From Winogradskyella wichelsiae (GTDB lineage Bacteria > Bacteroidota > Bacteroidia > Flavobacteriales > Flavobacteriaceae), in contig NZ_JABFDJ010000007.1 in NCBI RefSeq assembly GCF_013403925.1, positions 1 to 64,000 on the forward strand: a DNA stretch of 64,000 nucleotides. The letters run 5' to 3'. The translations under genes were made by a program, and so were the position numbers. Each line of letters opens with the position of its first letter. Positions within the stretch are counted from its first letter, which is position 1. The notes below the pieces were generated by a model. The model did not search any database and was not told the DNA's origin. It saw only the letters and a program-made list of their open reading frames with translations. This document shows, piece by piece, positions 33,994 through 41,287 of this stretch.

Positions 33994-34650
33994 TTAGTTT
34001 TTGTGGATTTTTTCTTTGTATAAAAATTTACCAAAATCAATTAGGCTTTTGATAGGTGTTGTATCTATTAAATCGAAACTAGCGGTTACCGATTTTTCTA
34101 TAAAAATGTCTGTTTTTTCAAAAGAAGTAGAGGTGTCGTCTAACCAGAATTTCATGGTAATTAATAATTGAAACCAGGCAGATTCTTTAAGTGTTTTGTC
34201 CTTAATTTTCTCTAATTTTTCTTGTTTAAGATCTAACGTCTTAATATCTAAAGACGCAATGTATTTGTTAAAGCTATGTCTTAAATGTGTAAGTTGTTTT
34301 AAAGACTTTAACGGCTGTTTTTCTTTATTTAAAGCGTAAACCACATAACTTCTGTTAGCGGTTAAAACTTCGAAAAAAGTAAAATAAAAACTTAGTAATT
34401 TATTGCGGGCATCGAAAGATTGATACTCTTCGCTTTTTTCTAAAACATGTATTGCATTGCTAAAGAAAATTTCGAATATAGATTGCTCTAAAGCTTCAAA
34501 CGAACTAAAGAATTCGTAGAATGTCTGCTCTTCAAAATTATTGTCTTTAGCAAATGCGTATACTGTTTTTGGATTATGATTGTGAGTTAACACATAATCC
34601 ATATAAAATGATATTAAATCCGCTTGCTTAATGTTCTTCTTTTTTGCCAT
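33994..34650 (-). CDS. TetR-like transcriptional regulator, first gene of the photoprotection island
   Basis: A 218-residue protein. Residues 10-60 fit a divergent TetR helix-turn-helix: KTVYAFAKDNNFEEQTFYEF followed by FSSFEALEQSIFEIFF, then an all-helical C-terminal ligand domain (SYVVYALNKEKQPLKSLKQL, then LITMKFWLDDTSTSFEKTDI). The HTH is weaker than in classical TetR, but the order and length fit. It is the promoter-proximal gene, 18 bases behind a -7 element overlapped by a dyad operator, suggesting autoregulation. The same dyad precedes the second unit, so it is the best candidate for controlling both. Confidence 0.82.
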   Translation of the reverse strand: MAKKKNIKQADLISFYMDYVLTHNHNPKTVYAFAKDNNFEEQTFYEFFSSFEALEQSIFEIFFSNAIHVLEKSEEYQSFDARNKLLSFYFTFFEVLTANRSYVVYALNKEKQPLKSLKQLTHLRHSFNKYIASLDIKTLDLKQEKLEKIKDKTLKESAWFQLLITMKFWLDDTSTSFEKTDIFIEKSVTASFDLIDTTPIKSLIDFGKFLYKEKIHKN

Positions 34651-34668
34651 TGTACTTTATTTACAATG

Positions 34669-34721
34669 TAAAGATAAATAATGTTTAACTATTTTTGATT
34701 AAAGTTAAACAAAGTTTAACA
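34669..34721 (-). promoter_or_regulatory. Promoter and shared operator of the upstream photoprotection unit
   Basis: Plus-strand TGTTTAAC (34682-34689), 14-base spacer, GTTAAACA (34704-34711); five bases towards the gene lies the -7 element, read TATCTTTA on the minus strand (34669-34676). A third perfect half-site GTTTAAC (34714-34720) makes a second, tighter dyad GTTAAAC-AAA-GTTTAAC. The 22-base repeat of the outer pair equals two helical turns. The arms flank the -33 position, so a bound protein would block or replace sigma contact there. Confidence 0.8.
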
Positions 34722-34744
34722 TATTGAAAAAGAACATTTTTAAA

Positions 34745-35797
34745 CTAAGCCTTTTTAGGTAAATAATACTTTTTACGTAACCAAAAGGAAACACGAACTA
34801 AAAGTATAAGTGCTGGTACTTCTACTAATGGACCAACCACGCCAGTAAAGGCCTGACCAGAGTTTAAACCAAATACTGCAATGGCAACAGCAATAGCTAA
34901 TTCAAAGTTATTACCCGCTGCTGTAAATGCAATTGCTGCATTTTTGTCATAAGTTGCTCCCATAGCTTTACTGACAAAAAAGCCAATAAGAAACATTAAA
35001 GAGAAATAAATAAGCATTGGTACGGCAATAATTAAAACATCCATTGGGATTTCTACAATCATTTCACCTTTAAGAGAGAACATTACAACAATTGTAAATA
35101 GTAAGGCAATTAATGTCATTGGTGAAATTGTCGGAATAAATTTCTTAGTATACCATTCTTCACCTTTAAGTTTTACTAAAATAACACGAGAAAGAATTCC
35201 TAATAAAAATGGAATACCTAAATAAATAGCCACGCTCTCAGCAATTGTTCCTATCGAAATATCAACTATAGCACCTTCAAAACCAAAATAGGGTGGAAGT
35301 ACGGTAATAAATAGGTAGGCATAAAAACTATAAGCAAATACCTGAAAAATACTGTTTAGAGCGACTAAACCAGCACCGTATTCGCTACTGCCTTCAGCTA
35401 AATCATTCCAAACTAAAACCATGGCAATACAACGGGCTAAACCAATTAAGATTAAACCTACCATATATTCAGGATAATCTTGTAAAAAGATAATCGCTAA
35501 AAAGAACATTAAAACGGGACCAACAATCCAGTTTAAAACTAAAGAAATGGATAAGACTTTTACGTCTTTAAAAACCTTTGGTAACAAAGCGTAATTCACT
35601 TTTGCTAAAGGCGGATACATCATTAAAATAAGTCCTATGGCAATAGGGATATTTGTAGATCCACTGCTGTAAGATTCAATATACGCAGGGAATTCGGGAA
35701 TAAAATTGCCGATACCAACACCAACTAACATGGCGATAAATATCCATAACGTAAGGTAACTATCTAAAAAGCTTAATTTTTTTTTAATTGCACTCAT
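34745..35797 (-). CDS. arsB: ACR3-type arsenite efflux transporter
   Basis: A 350-residue membrane protein with ten hydrophobic segments, starting after [23 protein letters not shown]3 signatures are [35 protein letters not shown] (with the conserved Cys of the arsenite path) and [15 protein letters not shown]. It pumps arsenite out of the cell using the proton gradient. It is the last gene of the ars operon, 8 bases after the arsenate reductase. No terminator is visible between it and the next operator. Confidence 0.95.
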   Translation of the reverse strand: MSAIKKKLSFLDSYLTLWIFIAMLVGVGIGNFIPEFPAYIESYSSGSTNIPIAIGLILMMYPPLAKVNYALLPKVFKDVKVLSISLVLNWIVGPVLMFFLAIIFLQDYPEYMVGLILIGLARCIAMVLVWNDLAEGSSEYGAGLVALNSIFQVFAYSFYAYLFITVLPPYFGFEGAIVDISIGTIAESVAIYLGIPFLLGILSRVILVKLKGEEWYTKKFIPTISPMTLIALLFTIVVMFSLKGEMIVEIPMDVLIIAVPMLIYFSLMFLIGFFVSKAMGATYDKNAAIAFTAAGNNFELAIAVAIAVFGLNSGQAFTGVVGPLVEVPALILLVRVSFWLRKKYYLPKKA

Positions 35798-35805
35798 AAT
35801 AATTA

Positions 35806-36417
35806 TTATTTAATATTAGAAAAGACATATTTCATTTCAGTAGCAATTTGAAGACTACGTTCATTATATTTCTCTAATTGTTGTGGTGTATTATCAAAGG
35901 CTTTTGGGTCTTCATACGTAATAGGAATACGTTTTTCAGCACCAGAAATAAACGGGCAACCTTTATCTGCACTAGAACAGGTCATAATAGCACCAAACTC
36001 TGAAGTTGGGTTAAATTCTGAAGTAATCGTTTTTGAAAAACATATCACCGGATGTGAATTTTCTGCATATTTAATACTGTAAACAGGATTGTTTCCTGTT
36101 GAAAGTGTATGCACTTCAAAACCTGTGTTTTCTAAAGTTTTAGCAGCAACAGGAAATAAAGCTGTAGCCTCTGTACCTGCAGAATAACAGAATACATTAT
36201 TGATTTCGTAATATTTAGCAGCAACTTGTGCCCATACTTGAGACAAATGACTTCTGCGTGAATTGTGCGTGCAAATAAAATCTAAATTAACTGACTTTTT
36301 TGCTGCTACTTTACTTTGAATAAAGTCTACAAGTGGTTGCAAAATAGTTTTACGTTCAGCTGAAATAGAATCCATATCTAAGGCTTCTATTTGATTCTTT
36401 ATATTTTGGTATAGCAT
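35806..36417 (-). CDS. Arsenate reductase of the low-molecular-weight phosphatase type
   Basis: A 203-residue protein with the phosphatase-loop [18 protein letters not shown], nucleophile C49. The second Cys of the classical CxxNxCRS loop is Arg here. Redox partners like the ArsC Cys pair are seen as C147 and C154 in [12 protein letters not shown], and the general acid lies in [10 protein letters not shown]. It reduces arsenate to arsenite for export by ACR3. It could also act on phosphotyrosine, but the operon makes the arsenic role likely. 22 bases after the DUF6428 gene. Confidence 0.88.
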   Translation of the reverse strand: MLYQNIKNQIEALDMDSISAERKTILQPLVDFIQSKVAAKKSVNLDFICTHNSRRSHLSQVWAQVAAKYYEINNVFCYSAGTEATALFPVAAKTLENTGFEVHTLSTGNNPVYSIKYAENSHPVICFSKTITSEFNPTSEFGAIMTCSSADKGCPFISGAEKRIPITYEDPKAFDNTPQQLEKYNERSLQIATEMKYVFSNIK

Positions 36418-36439
36418 GATATTTTCTAAAATTTAAGAA

Positions 36440-36910
36440 TTAACAACATCCAGAGCCTGGTTCACAAGACGGAGCATCATTTTGTAAATCTGAAAATTTA
36501 AGTTTTGGTTTTTGCTCAGGAATACCACATTTATCTTTTGCTAAACAATCTGTAAGCTTGCTAGTTAATAAAAAGTTTGTACCGTCAAAATCTAAACCGT
36601 ATTTTCCAATAGTATCACTTTGGTATTCTACTTCGATTTCTAAGTCTTCAATGTTTAAGACCTTCTCAGAAAGCTCAATAATGCTTAATAATTTTTCAGG
36701 ATGTAAGCGGTGATCATAATCATCTGCTTCCCATAATTGAAAGTTAGCGACGTTTTCAGACCTTACAGTTCCACCACAATCAATAAAGTTTTTGGTTATT
36801 TTACCGACTTCAGTAACATGAAAATGATTTGGAACTAAAGTTCCGTTTGGTAATTGAAACGCGATAGTTTCTAACGATCTTAATTTTGATTTAATTGCTG
36901 AAAGTTTCAT
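36440..36910 (-). CDS. DUF6428 family protein of the ars operon
   Basis: A 156-residue soluble protein with KTVNFxQLWEADDYDHRLHP-like segment (here NFQLWEADDYDHRLHPEKLL), HFHVTEVGKITKNFIDCGG near residue 29, and a Cys-rich tail ending CEPGSGCC. It matches a family commonly found between arsR and the arsenate reductase in Bacteroidota. The terminal Cys cluster could bind trivalent arsenic, which is inference. Function is not established. It follows arsR by 27 bases. Confidence 0.87.
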   Translation of the reverse strand: MKLSAIKSKLRSLETIAFQLPNGTLVPNHFHVTEVGKITKNFIDCGGTVRSENVANFQLWEADDYDHRLHPEKLLSIIELSEKVLNIEDLEIEVEYQSDTIGKYGLDFDGTNFLLTSKLTDCLAKDKCGIPEQKPKLKFSDLQNDAPSCEPGSGCC

Positions 36911-36937
36911 ATTTATATTTACTTTTTTAATTATTAT

Positions 36938-37270
36938 TTAGCAACAATTGCCATTATCGTTTAAATCTTGATCCAGAAAAACATGTAATATGCTTTTCAT
37001 TTTAGTCCAATTTTCTTTATTTATACAATAACAAACACTTGTGCCTTCAATATTTCCTTTAATAAGGCCTGTTTTTTTTAATTCCTTTAAATGTTGAGAA
37101 ATTGTGGGTTGTGCTAGACCAATTTCATTAACAAGATCTCCGCAGATACAAGAATCTGTTTTAAATAAATATTGAAGAATTGCAATTCTTGCTGGATGAC
37201 CAAAGACTTTAGCAATGCTAGAAATTTCATTTTGATCTGGTGAAAAAATTTCGGATTTAGTAACTCCCAT
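36938..37270 (-). CDS. ArsR/SmtB family repressor
   Basis: A 110-residue winged-helix repressor: AKVFGHPARIAILQYLF, DSCICGDLVNEIG (metal-site-like CxC in helix alpha3) and LAQPTISQHLKELKKTGLI. A short C-terminal tail ends DNGNCC. It should sense arsenite through Cys and derepress the operon. A 12-bp palindrome 18 bases upstream of its start is the probable operator. Confidence 0.95.
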   Translation of the reverse strand: MGVTKSEIFSPDQNEISSIAKVFGHPARIAILQYLFKTDSCICGDLVNEIGLAQPTISQHLKELKKTGLIKGNIEGTSVCYCINKENWTKMKSILHVFLDQDLNDNGNCC

Positions 37271-37287
37271 AATTTTAATATATTATT

Positions 37288-37299
37288 ATATTGCAATAT
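37288..37299. promoter_or_regulatory. Candidate ArsR operator palindrome
   Basis: ATATTGCAATAT is a perfect 12-bp palindrome 18 bases upstream of the arsR start, the usual place for an autoregulatory ArsR site. Confidence 0.55.
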
Positions 37300-37444
37300 T
37301 ACGATTAATGAGTGAGATTACAATTATTAATGATTAAAAACTTGTATTAAATAATTGTTAATTGATTTTAAGGAATCCTTAACATATACATTTTTATGAA
37401 GTTGTAATTTTACGATTCATAAAACAACTATAACACAATTAAAA

Positions 37445-38290
37445 ATGAAGAAATTAGTACTTTTTACATTTGCTTTAACTTTGATGTTTTCAGTAAATGC
37501 ACAAATTGAAACTCCACAACCGAGTCCTTTTACTAAAATAGAGCAGAAGGTAGGTTTAACAGACGTTACGTTAGAATATTCGCGTCCAAGCATGAATGGA
37601 AGAACCATTTTTGGCGATTTAGTACCTTACGGTAAAGTTTGGAGAGTTGGAGCAAATAAGAATACAACGATTACATTTAGTGATGCTGTAGTTGTTGGAG
37701 GTCAAGAATTAAAAGCAGGTGCTTACGCCATTTTTATTACACCTTCTAAAACATCTTGGGATGTTGTTTTTTACAGCGATACTAATAATTGGGGAATACC
37801 AAAAACGATTGAGGCGTCTAAAATTGCAGCAAAAGTGACTATAGAGACTATGGAGTTGCCGATGAATGTTGAGACTTTTACGATTACTTTTGATAATTTA
37901 ACTAGCGGTTCGGCTGAATTAGGTTTTATTTGGGAAAGCACAATGGCCAACTTAAAGTTTGAAGTACCAACAGACAAAACAGTTACCGCGGCTATTGATA
38001 AAGTAATGGCAGGACCATCTGCTGGTGATTATTATGCAGCTGCTGTCTATAATTTAGGTGAAGGAAAAGATTTGGAAAAAGCAAAAGAATGGATGGATAA
38101 AGCAATGTCTATGACTAAAGATCCTAAATTTTATCAATTAAGAAAACAATCTTTATTATATGCTGCTTTAGGGGATAAAAAGAATGCTATTGCTGCAGCA
38201 AAAAAATCTTTAGCTAAATCGGAAGCTGCAGGAAATGCGGATTACGTAAAAATGAATAAAGATTCTTTAAAAGAATGGGGAGCTAAGTAA
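37445..38290 (+). CDS. DUF2911 protein, exported
   Basis: A 281-residue protein with an N-terminal signal peptide (KKLVLFTFALTLMFSVNAQ). The DUF2911 domain follows: VTLEYSRPSMNGRTIFGDLV, PYGKVWRVGANKNTTITFSD and IFITPSKTSWDVVFYSDTNN. The last 90 residues form two helix-hairpin repeats like TPR (AAAVYNLGEGKDLEKAKEWM, SLLYAALGDKKNAIAAAKKS). The domain is frequent in marine Bacteroidota; its role is unknown. Monocistronic, with its own terminator. Confidence 0.9.
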   Translation: MKKLVLFTFALTLMFSVNAQIETPQPSPFTKIEQKVGLTDVTLEYSRPSMNGRTIFGDLVPYGKVWRVGANKNTTITFSDAVVVGGQELKAGAYAIFITPSKTSWDVVFYSDTNNWGIPKTIEASKIAAKVTIETMELPMNVETFTITFDNLTSGSAELGFIWESTMANLKFEVPTDKTVTAAIDKVMAGPSAGDYYAAAVYNLGEGKDLEKAKEWMDKAMSMTKDPKFYQLRKQSLLYAALGDKKNAIAAAKKSLAKSEAAGNADYVKMNKDSLKEWGAK

Positions 38291-38319
38291 TTATTTTTAG
38301 ATTTCAGAATATATAATAG

Positions 38320-38347
38320 AAGCGCAACTTATTAAGTTGCGCTTTTT
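38320..38347. terminator. Bidirectional terminator between DUF2911 and the Gfo/Idh/MocA gene
   Basis: Arms aagcgcaactt (38320-38330) and aagttgcgctt (38334-38344) with 3-base loop and T run on the plus side. It ends the DUF2911 gene and may also end the converging minus-strand operon. Confidence 0.88.
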
Positions 38348-38351
38348 GTAT

Positions 38352-39326
38352 TTAATAATCTAAACCAATTAGCTGTCGAATAGTATCTAAAGTGCTAATT
38401 AGCTGTTTACTTTTATCAAAAGTCATAATGTCACTTTCAGTCTTACCAGTTCTAATAAGTTGATTAAAATGCTCTATTTCACAGCTGTACCCAATTGTTT
38501 TACAATCAAAAGTTTTTGTTACCGAATTCCCTTCTTTGTCTGTTAATACAACAGTTGAAGGTTGATGAAAACGACCATTAATTTTAATCGTTCCGCGTTC
38601 ACAGTGAAATAAAGCTTCGGTATTTGTTTGCGCTAATAATGTACTTTTTAAATTCGCTTTTGCATCTGAATAATTGAATACAACCTCACATTCTGAATCT
38701 GCTCCTGAATCGAAAAATTGTGCTTCTGCTTCAATAGAATCAGGTTTTCCTAAAGTTGATAAAGCCGCAAAAACAGGATAAATGCCGATATCTAATAAAC
38801 TGCCGCCTCCTACAGATTTATCGAAAACTCTTGAGGTTTCGTTATATGTAGGATGAAAACCAAAATCAGCTTCAAGCGTAGTAAGATTTCCAAAATGTTT
38901 ACTTTTAATTAACTCTAAAACATATTGATAATGTGGAAGAAAAAGTGTCCACATGGCTTCCATTAATAAAGTCTTTTTTTGTTTTGAAAGCTGAATCATG
39001 GCTTCAACTTCTTCTAAATTTATTGCGAATGGCTTTTCGCATAACACAGGTTTTTGCTGATTTAAGCACAATATGGTATGCTCCTTATGAAAACTGTGTG
39101 GTGTGGCAATATAAATAGCATCAATATTAGGATCTAAAACTAAATCCTCATAACTACCATAAGCAATATTTGCGTTAAAATTTTCTTTAAAAGCTTCAGC
39201 CTTTTCTATATTTCGTGAAGCAATGGCATAAAAATTACAATTAGAAACTGTATTTAAGTCCATAGCAAATTTAGTTGCAATTTTACCTGCACCTATTATA
39301 CCCCAATTAATGATTTTAGATTTCAA
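38352..39326 (-). CDS. Gfo/Idh/MocA family oxidoreductase
   Basis: A 324-residue NAD(P)-dependent sugar or sugar-derivative oxidoreductase. The Rossmann motif IIGAGKIATKFAMDLNTV (9-26) is followed by the family's EKPFAIN motif (residues 97-103) and GGGSLLDIGIYPVFAALSTL (about 172-191) that contributes the active-site region. Exact substrate unknown. It is the last gene of a catabolic-type operon (deacetylase, 39-residue peptide, symporter, this gene); its start overlaps the symporter stop by 11 bases. Confidence 0.92.
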   Translation of the reverse strand: MKSKIINWGIIGAGKIATKFAMDLNTVSNCNFYAIASRNIEKAEAFKENFNANIAYGSYEDLVLDPNIDAIYIATPHSFHKEHTILCLNQQKPVLCEKPFAINLEEVEAMIQLSKQKKTLLMEAMWTLFLPHYQYVLELIKSKHFGNLTTLEADFGFHPTYNETSRVFDKSVGGGSLLDIGIYPVFAALSTLGKPDSIEAEAQFFDSGADSECEVVFNYSDAKANLKSTLLAQTNTEALFHCERGTIKINGRFHQPSTVVLTDKEGNSVTKTFDCKTIGYSCEIEHFNQLIRTGKTESDIMTFDKSKQLISTLDTIRQLIGLDY

Positions 39327-41133
39327 TAGTCGTTTTTTTAGGTGTCATGATTTGTAATAGGTTAGCGATAAAAATAACAACAACACAACCAAATAAATTG
39401 AGCCACAGATAAGGCATCCAATCAAAATACCAACCAATAACAACGATAGCTTGAGTTATTAATGCACCAACAAATACAGCATTTCCTTTAATGTATTTAA
39501 AGAAGAAAGCCAGTAAAAAGATACCTAAAACATTACCATAGAATATAGAACCTATAATATTTACAAGCTGAATTAAGTTTTCAGCCAAATCAGCAAAACA
39601 TGCAATAATAATGGCTACGATTCCCCAACCTAAAGTAAACCACTTGGTCATTTTTACCATATGGTCATCGTCCTTTTCTTCTTTTGTATTTCTACCATAC
39701 AAATCAATAGAGGTAATGGTTGCTAAAGCATTAATTTCTGAGGCCGTAGAAGACATCGCTGCCGATAAAATAACAGCTAATAACAAACCAATTAATCCCG
39801 TAGGCAATTGATTTAATATAAAGCGAATAAACATATAATCTCTATCATTGGTCTGCGTATCCTTTGCAGCATCTTTATAAAGCGAAGTTAGAGCTGCTGA
39901 TTTTGCTAGGTAAACTTCACTTTCAGGATTCTTTTCTAAAGCTTTAACTTCAGAATTAAGAGAATTATATGCCGAAGTATATTCTGGGTCTATTGCTTTT
40001 TTTATTAAAAACTTAGACTCTAAACGGTATGTTTTTTCAATACTATCTAACTGAAATAAGTCTTTTTTAATACTTGAATCTTTTGTCTTGGATAGGGCTA
40101 AACTTAATTCCTGTTTTTTATTAAATAAAATGGTTTGTTTATCTTGAAGTGCTCTGTAGTCATCACCGTATTGGGAAGCCAAAACGGTTTCTGTAGATTT
40201 GTCTATAAAGTTTAAAGGTGAAGGACTAAATTGATAAAAGACAAATACCATAACACCAACTAATAAGATAAAAAACTGCATTGGCACCTTAAACAAGCCG
40301 TTAAAAAGTAAACCCATTTGCATTTCTTTCATTGATTTACCCGAAAGATAGCGCTGTACTTGACTTTGGTCAGTTCCGAAATAAGAAAGCATTAAAAATG
40401 TACCACCAATTAAACCTGTCCAAACGGTATATCTATTCTCTAAATCGAATGAAAAATCTAAGATTTCCATTTTACCAGAAGCGCCAGCAATATCAATAGC
40501 ATCTTTAAATGAAACTTCTTCAGGAATTAAATTTACAATGATAAATAAGGCCGCAATCATACCACCAAAAATGACAAACATTTGCTGTTTTTGAGTGACA
40601 GTAACGGCTTTAGTTCCACCAGAAACGGTATAAATAATTACTAACACACCAATAATAATATTAAGCGTTACAATATTCCATCCTAAAACAACAGAAAGAA
40701 TAATTGCAGGTGCAAAAATGGTAATTCCAGCAGCTAATCCACGTTGAATTAAAAATAGAATCGCTGTAAGACTTCGAGTTTTTAAATCGAAACGATTTTC
40801 TAAAAACTCGTAAGCAGTGTAAACTTTAAGACGATGATAAAGCGGGATAAAAACCAAACAAATAATTACCATGGCAATAGGCAGTCCAAAATAAAATTGT
40901 ACAAATCCCATTCCATCAGAAAACGCCTGCCCTGTTGTAGATAGAAATGTAATTGCACTCGCTTGGGTTGCCATCACGGATAAACCGATAGTCCACCATT
41001 GTGAGGTATTACCACCTTTTATATAATCTTGAGCATTTTTTCGTCCTCTTGTTTTCCATGTTCCATAACCAACAATAGTAGCAAGTGTCGCTATTAAAAC
41101 CGTCCAATCAATCCAATCTAAAGTCTGTGTCAT
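39316..41133 (-). CDS. Sodium:solute symporter (SSS family)
   Basis: A 605-residue sodium-coupled transporter with about 13 membrane segments, beginning LDWIDWTVLIATLATIVGYG. Typical features are SVMATQASAITFLSTTGQAF (46-67) and DQSQVQRYLSGKSMKEMQMG (255-276). A long hydrophilic insert lies at about residues 320-425, rich in Lys, Glu and Ser. Substrate is unknown; sugars or amino sugars fit the operon. It starts 3 bases after the 39-residue peptide gene. Confidence 0.93.
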   Translation of the reverse strand: MTQTLDWIDWTVLIATLATIVGYGTWKTRGRKNAQDYIKGGNTSQWWTIGLSVMATQASAITFLSTTGQAFSDGMGFVQFYFGLPIAMVIICLVFIPLYHRLKVYTAYEFLENRFDLKTRSLTAILFLIQRGLAAGITIFAPAIILSVVLGWNIVTLNIIIGVLVIIYTVSGGTKAVTVTQKQQMFVIFGGMIAALFIIVNLIPEEVSFKDAIDIAGASGKMEILDFSFDLENRYTVWTGLIGGTFLMLSYFGTDQSQVQRYLSGKSMKEMQMGLLFNGLFKVPMQFFILLVGVMVFVFYQFSPSPLNFIDKSTETVLASQYGDDYRALQDKQTILFNKKQELSLALSKTKDSSIKKDLFQLDSIEKTYRLESKFLIKKAIDPEYTSAYNSLNSEVKALEKNPESEVYLAKSAALTSLYKDAAKDTQTNDRDYMFIRFILNQLPTGLIGLLLAVILSAAMSSTASEINALATITSIDLYGRNTKEEKDDDHMVKMTKWFTLGWGIVAIIIACFADLAENLIQLVNIIGSIFYGNVLGIFLLAFFFKYIKGNAVFVGALITQAIVVIGWYFDWMPYLWLNLFGCVVVIFIANLLQIMTPKKTTIEI

Positions 41134-41136
41134 AAA

Positions 41137-41256
41137 TTAAGAGAATGAAGCTGTTATAAAGTAGAATATTATAATATAAAGTACATTAGCTAATAGTACA
41201 GCTGTGTACATATGGCTCCATTTTTGTTTAGGCTCAGGTCGGCTTTGGTTATCCAT
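41137..41256 (-). CDS. Small membrane peptide paired with the SSS symporter
   Basis: A 39-residue gene: MDNQSRPEPKQKWSHMYTAV followed by a hydrophobic segment LLANVLYIIIFYFITASFS that spans the membrane once. The pattern (charged N-terminus with QKWSHMYTAVL, then one helix) recurs directly upstream of SSS genes in Flavobacteriaceae, which suggests an accessory subunit or chaperone, though its role is not established. The stop is 3 bases before the symporter start. Confidence 0.82.
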   Translation of the reverse strand: MDNQSRPEPKQKWSHMYTAVLLANVLYIIIFYFITASFS

Positions 41257-41287
41257 TCAGTTCTGTTTAAGCGGTTTTAGTTTTGTT

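Noticed and set aside
34745..37270. Ars operon as part of the photoprotection regulon
   Set aside because: It has its own ArsR gene and palindrome; no copy of the shared operator precedes it, although read-through into the next unit cannot be excluded.
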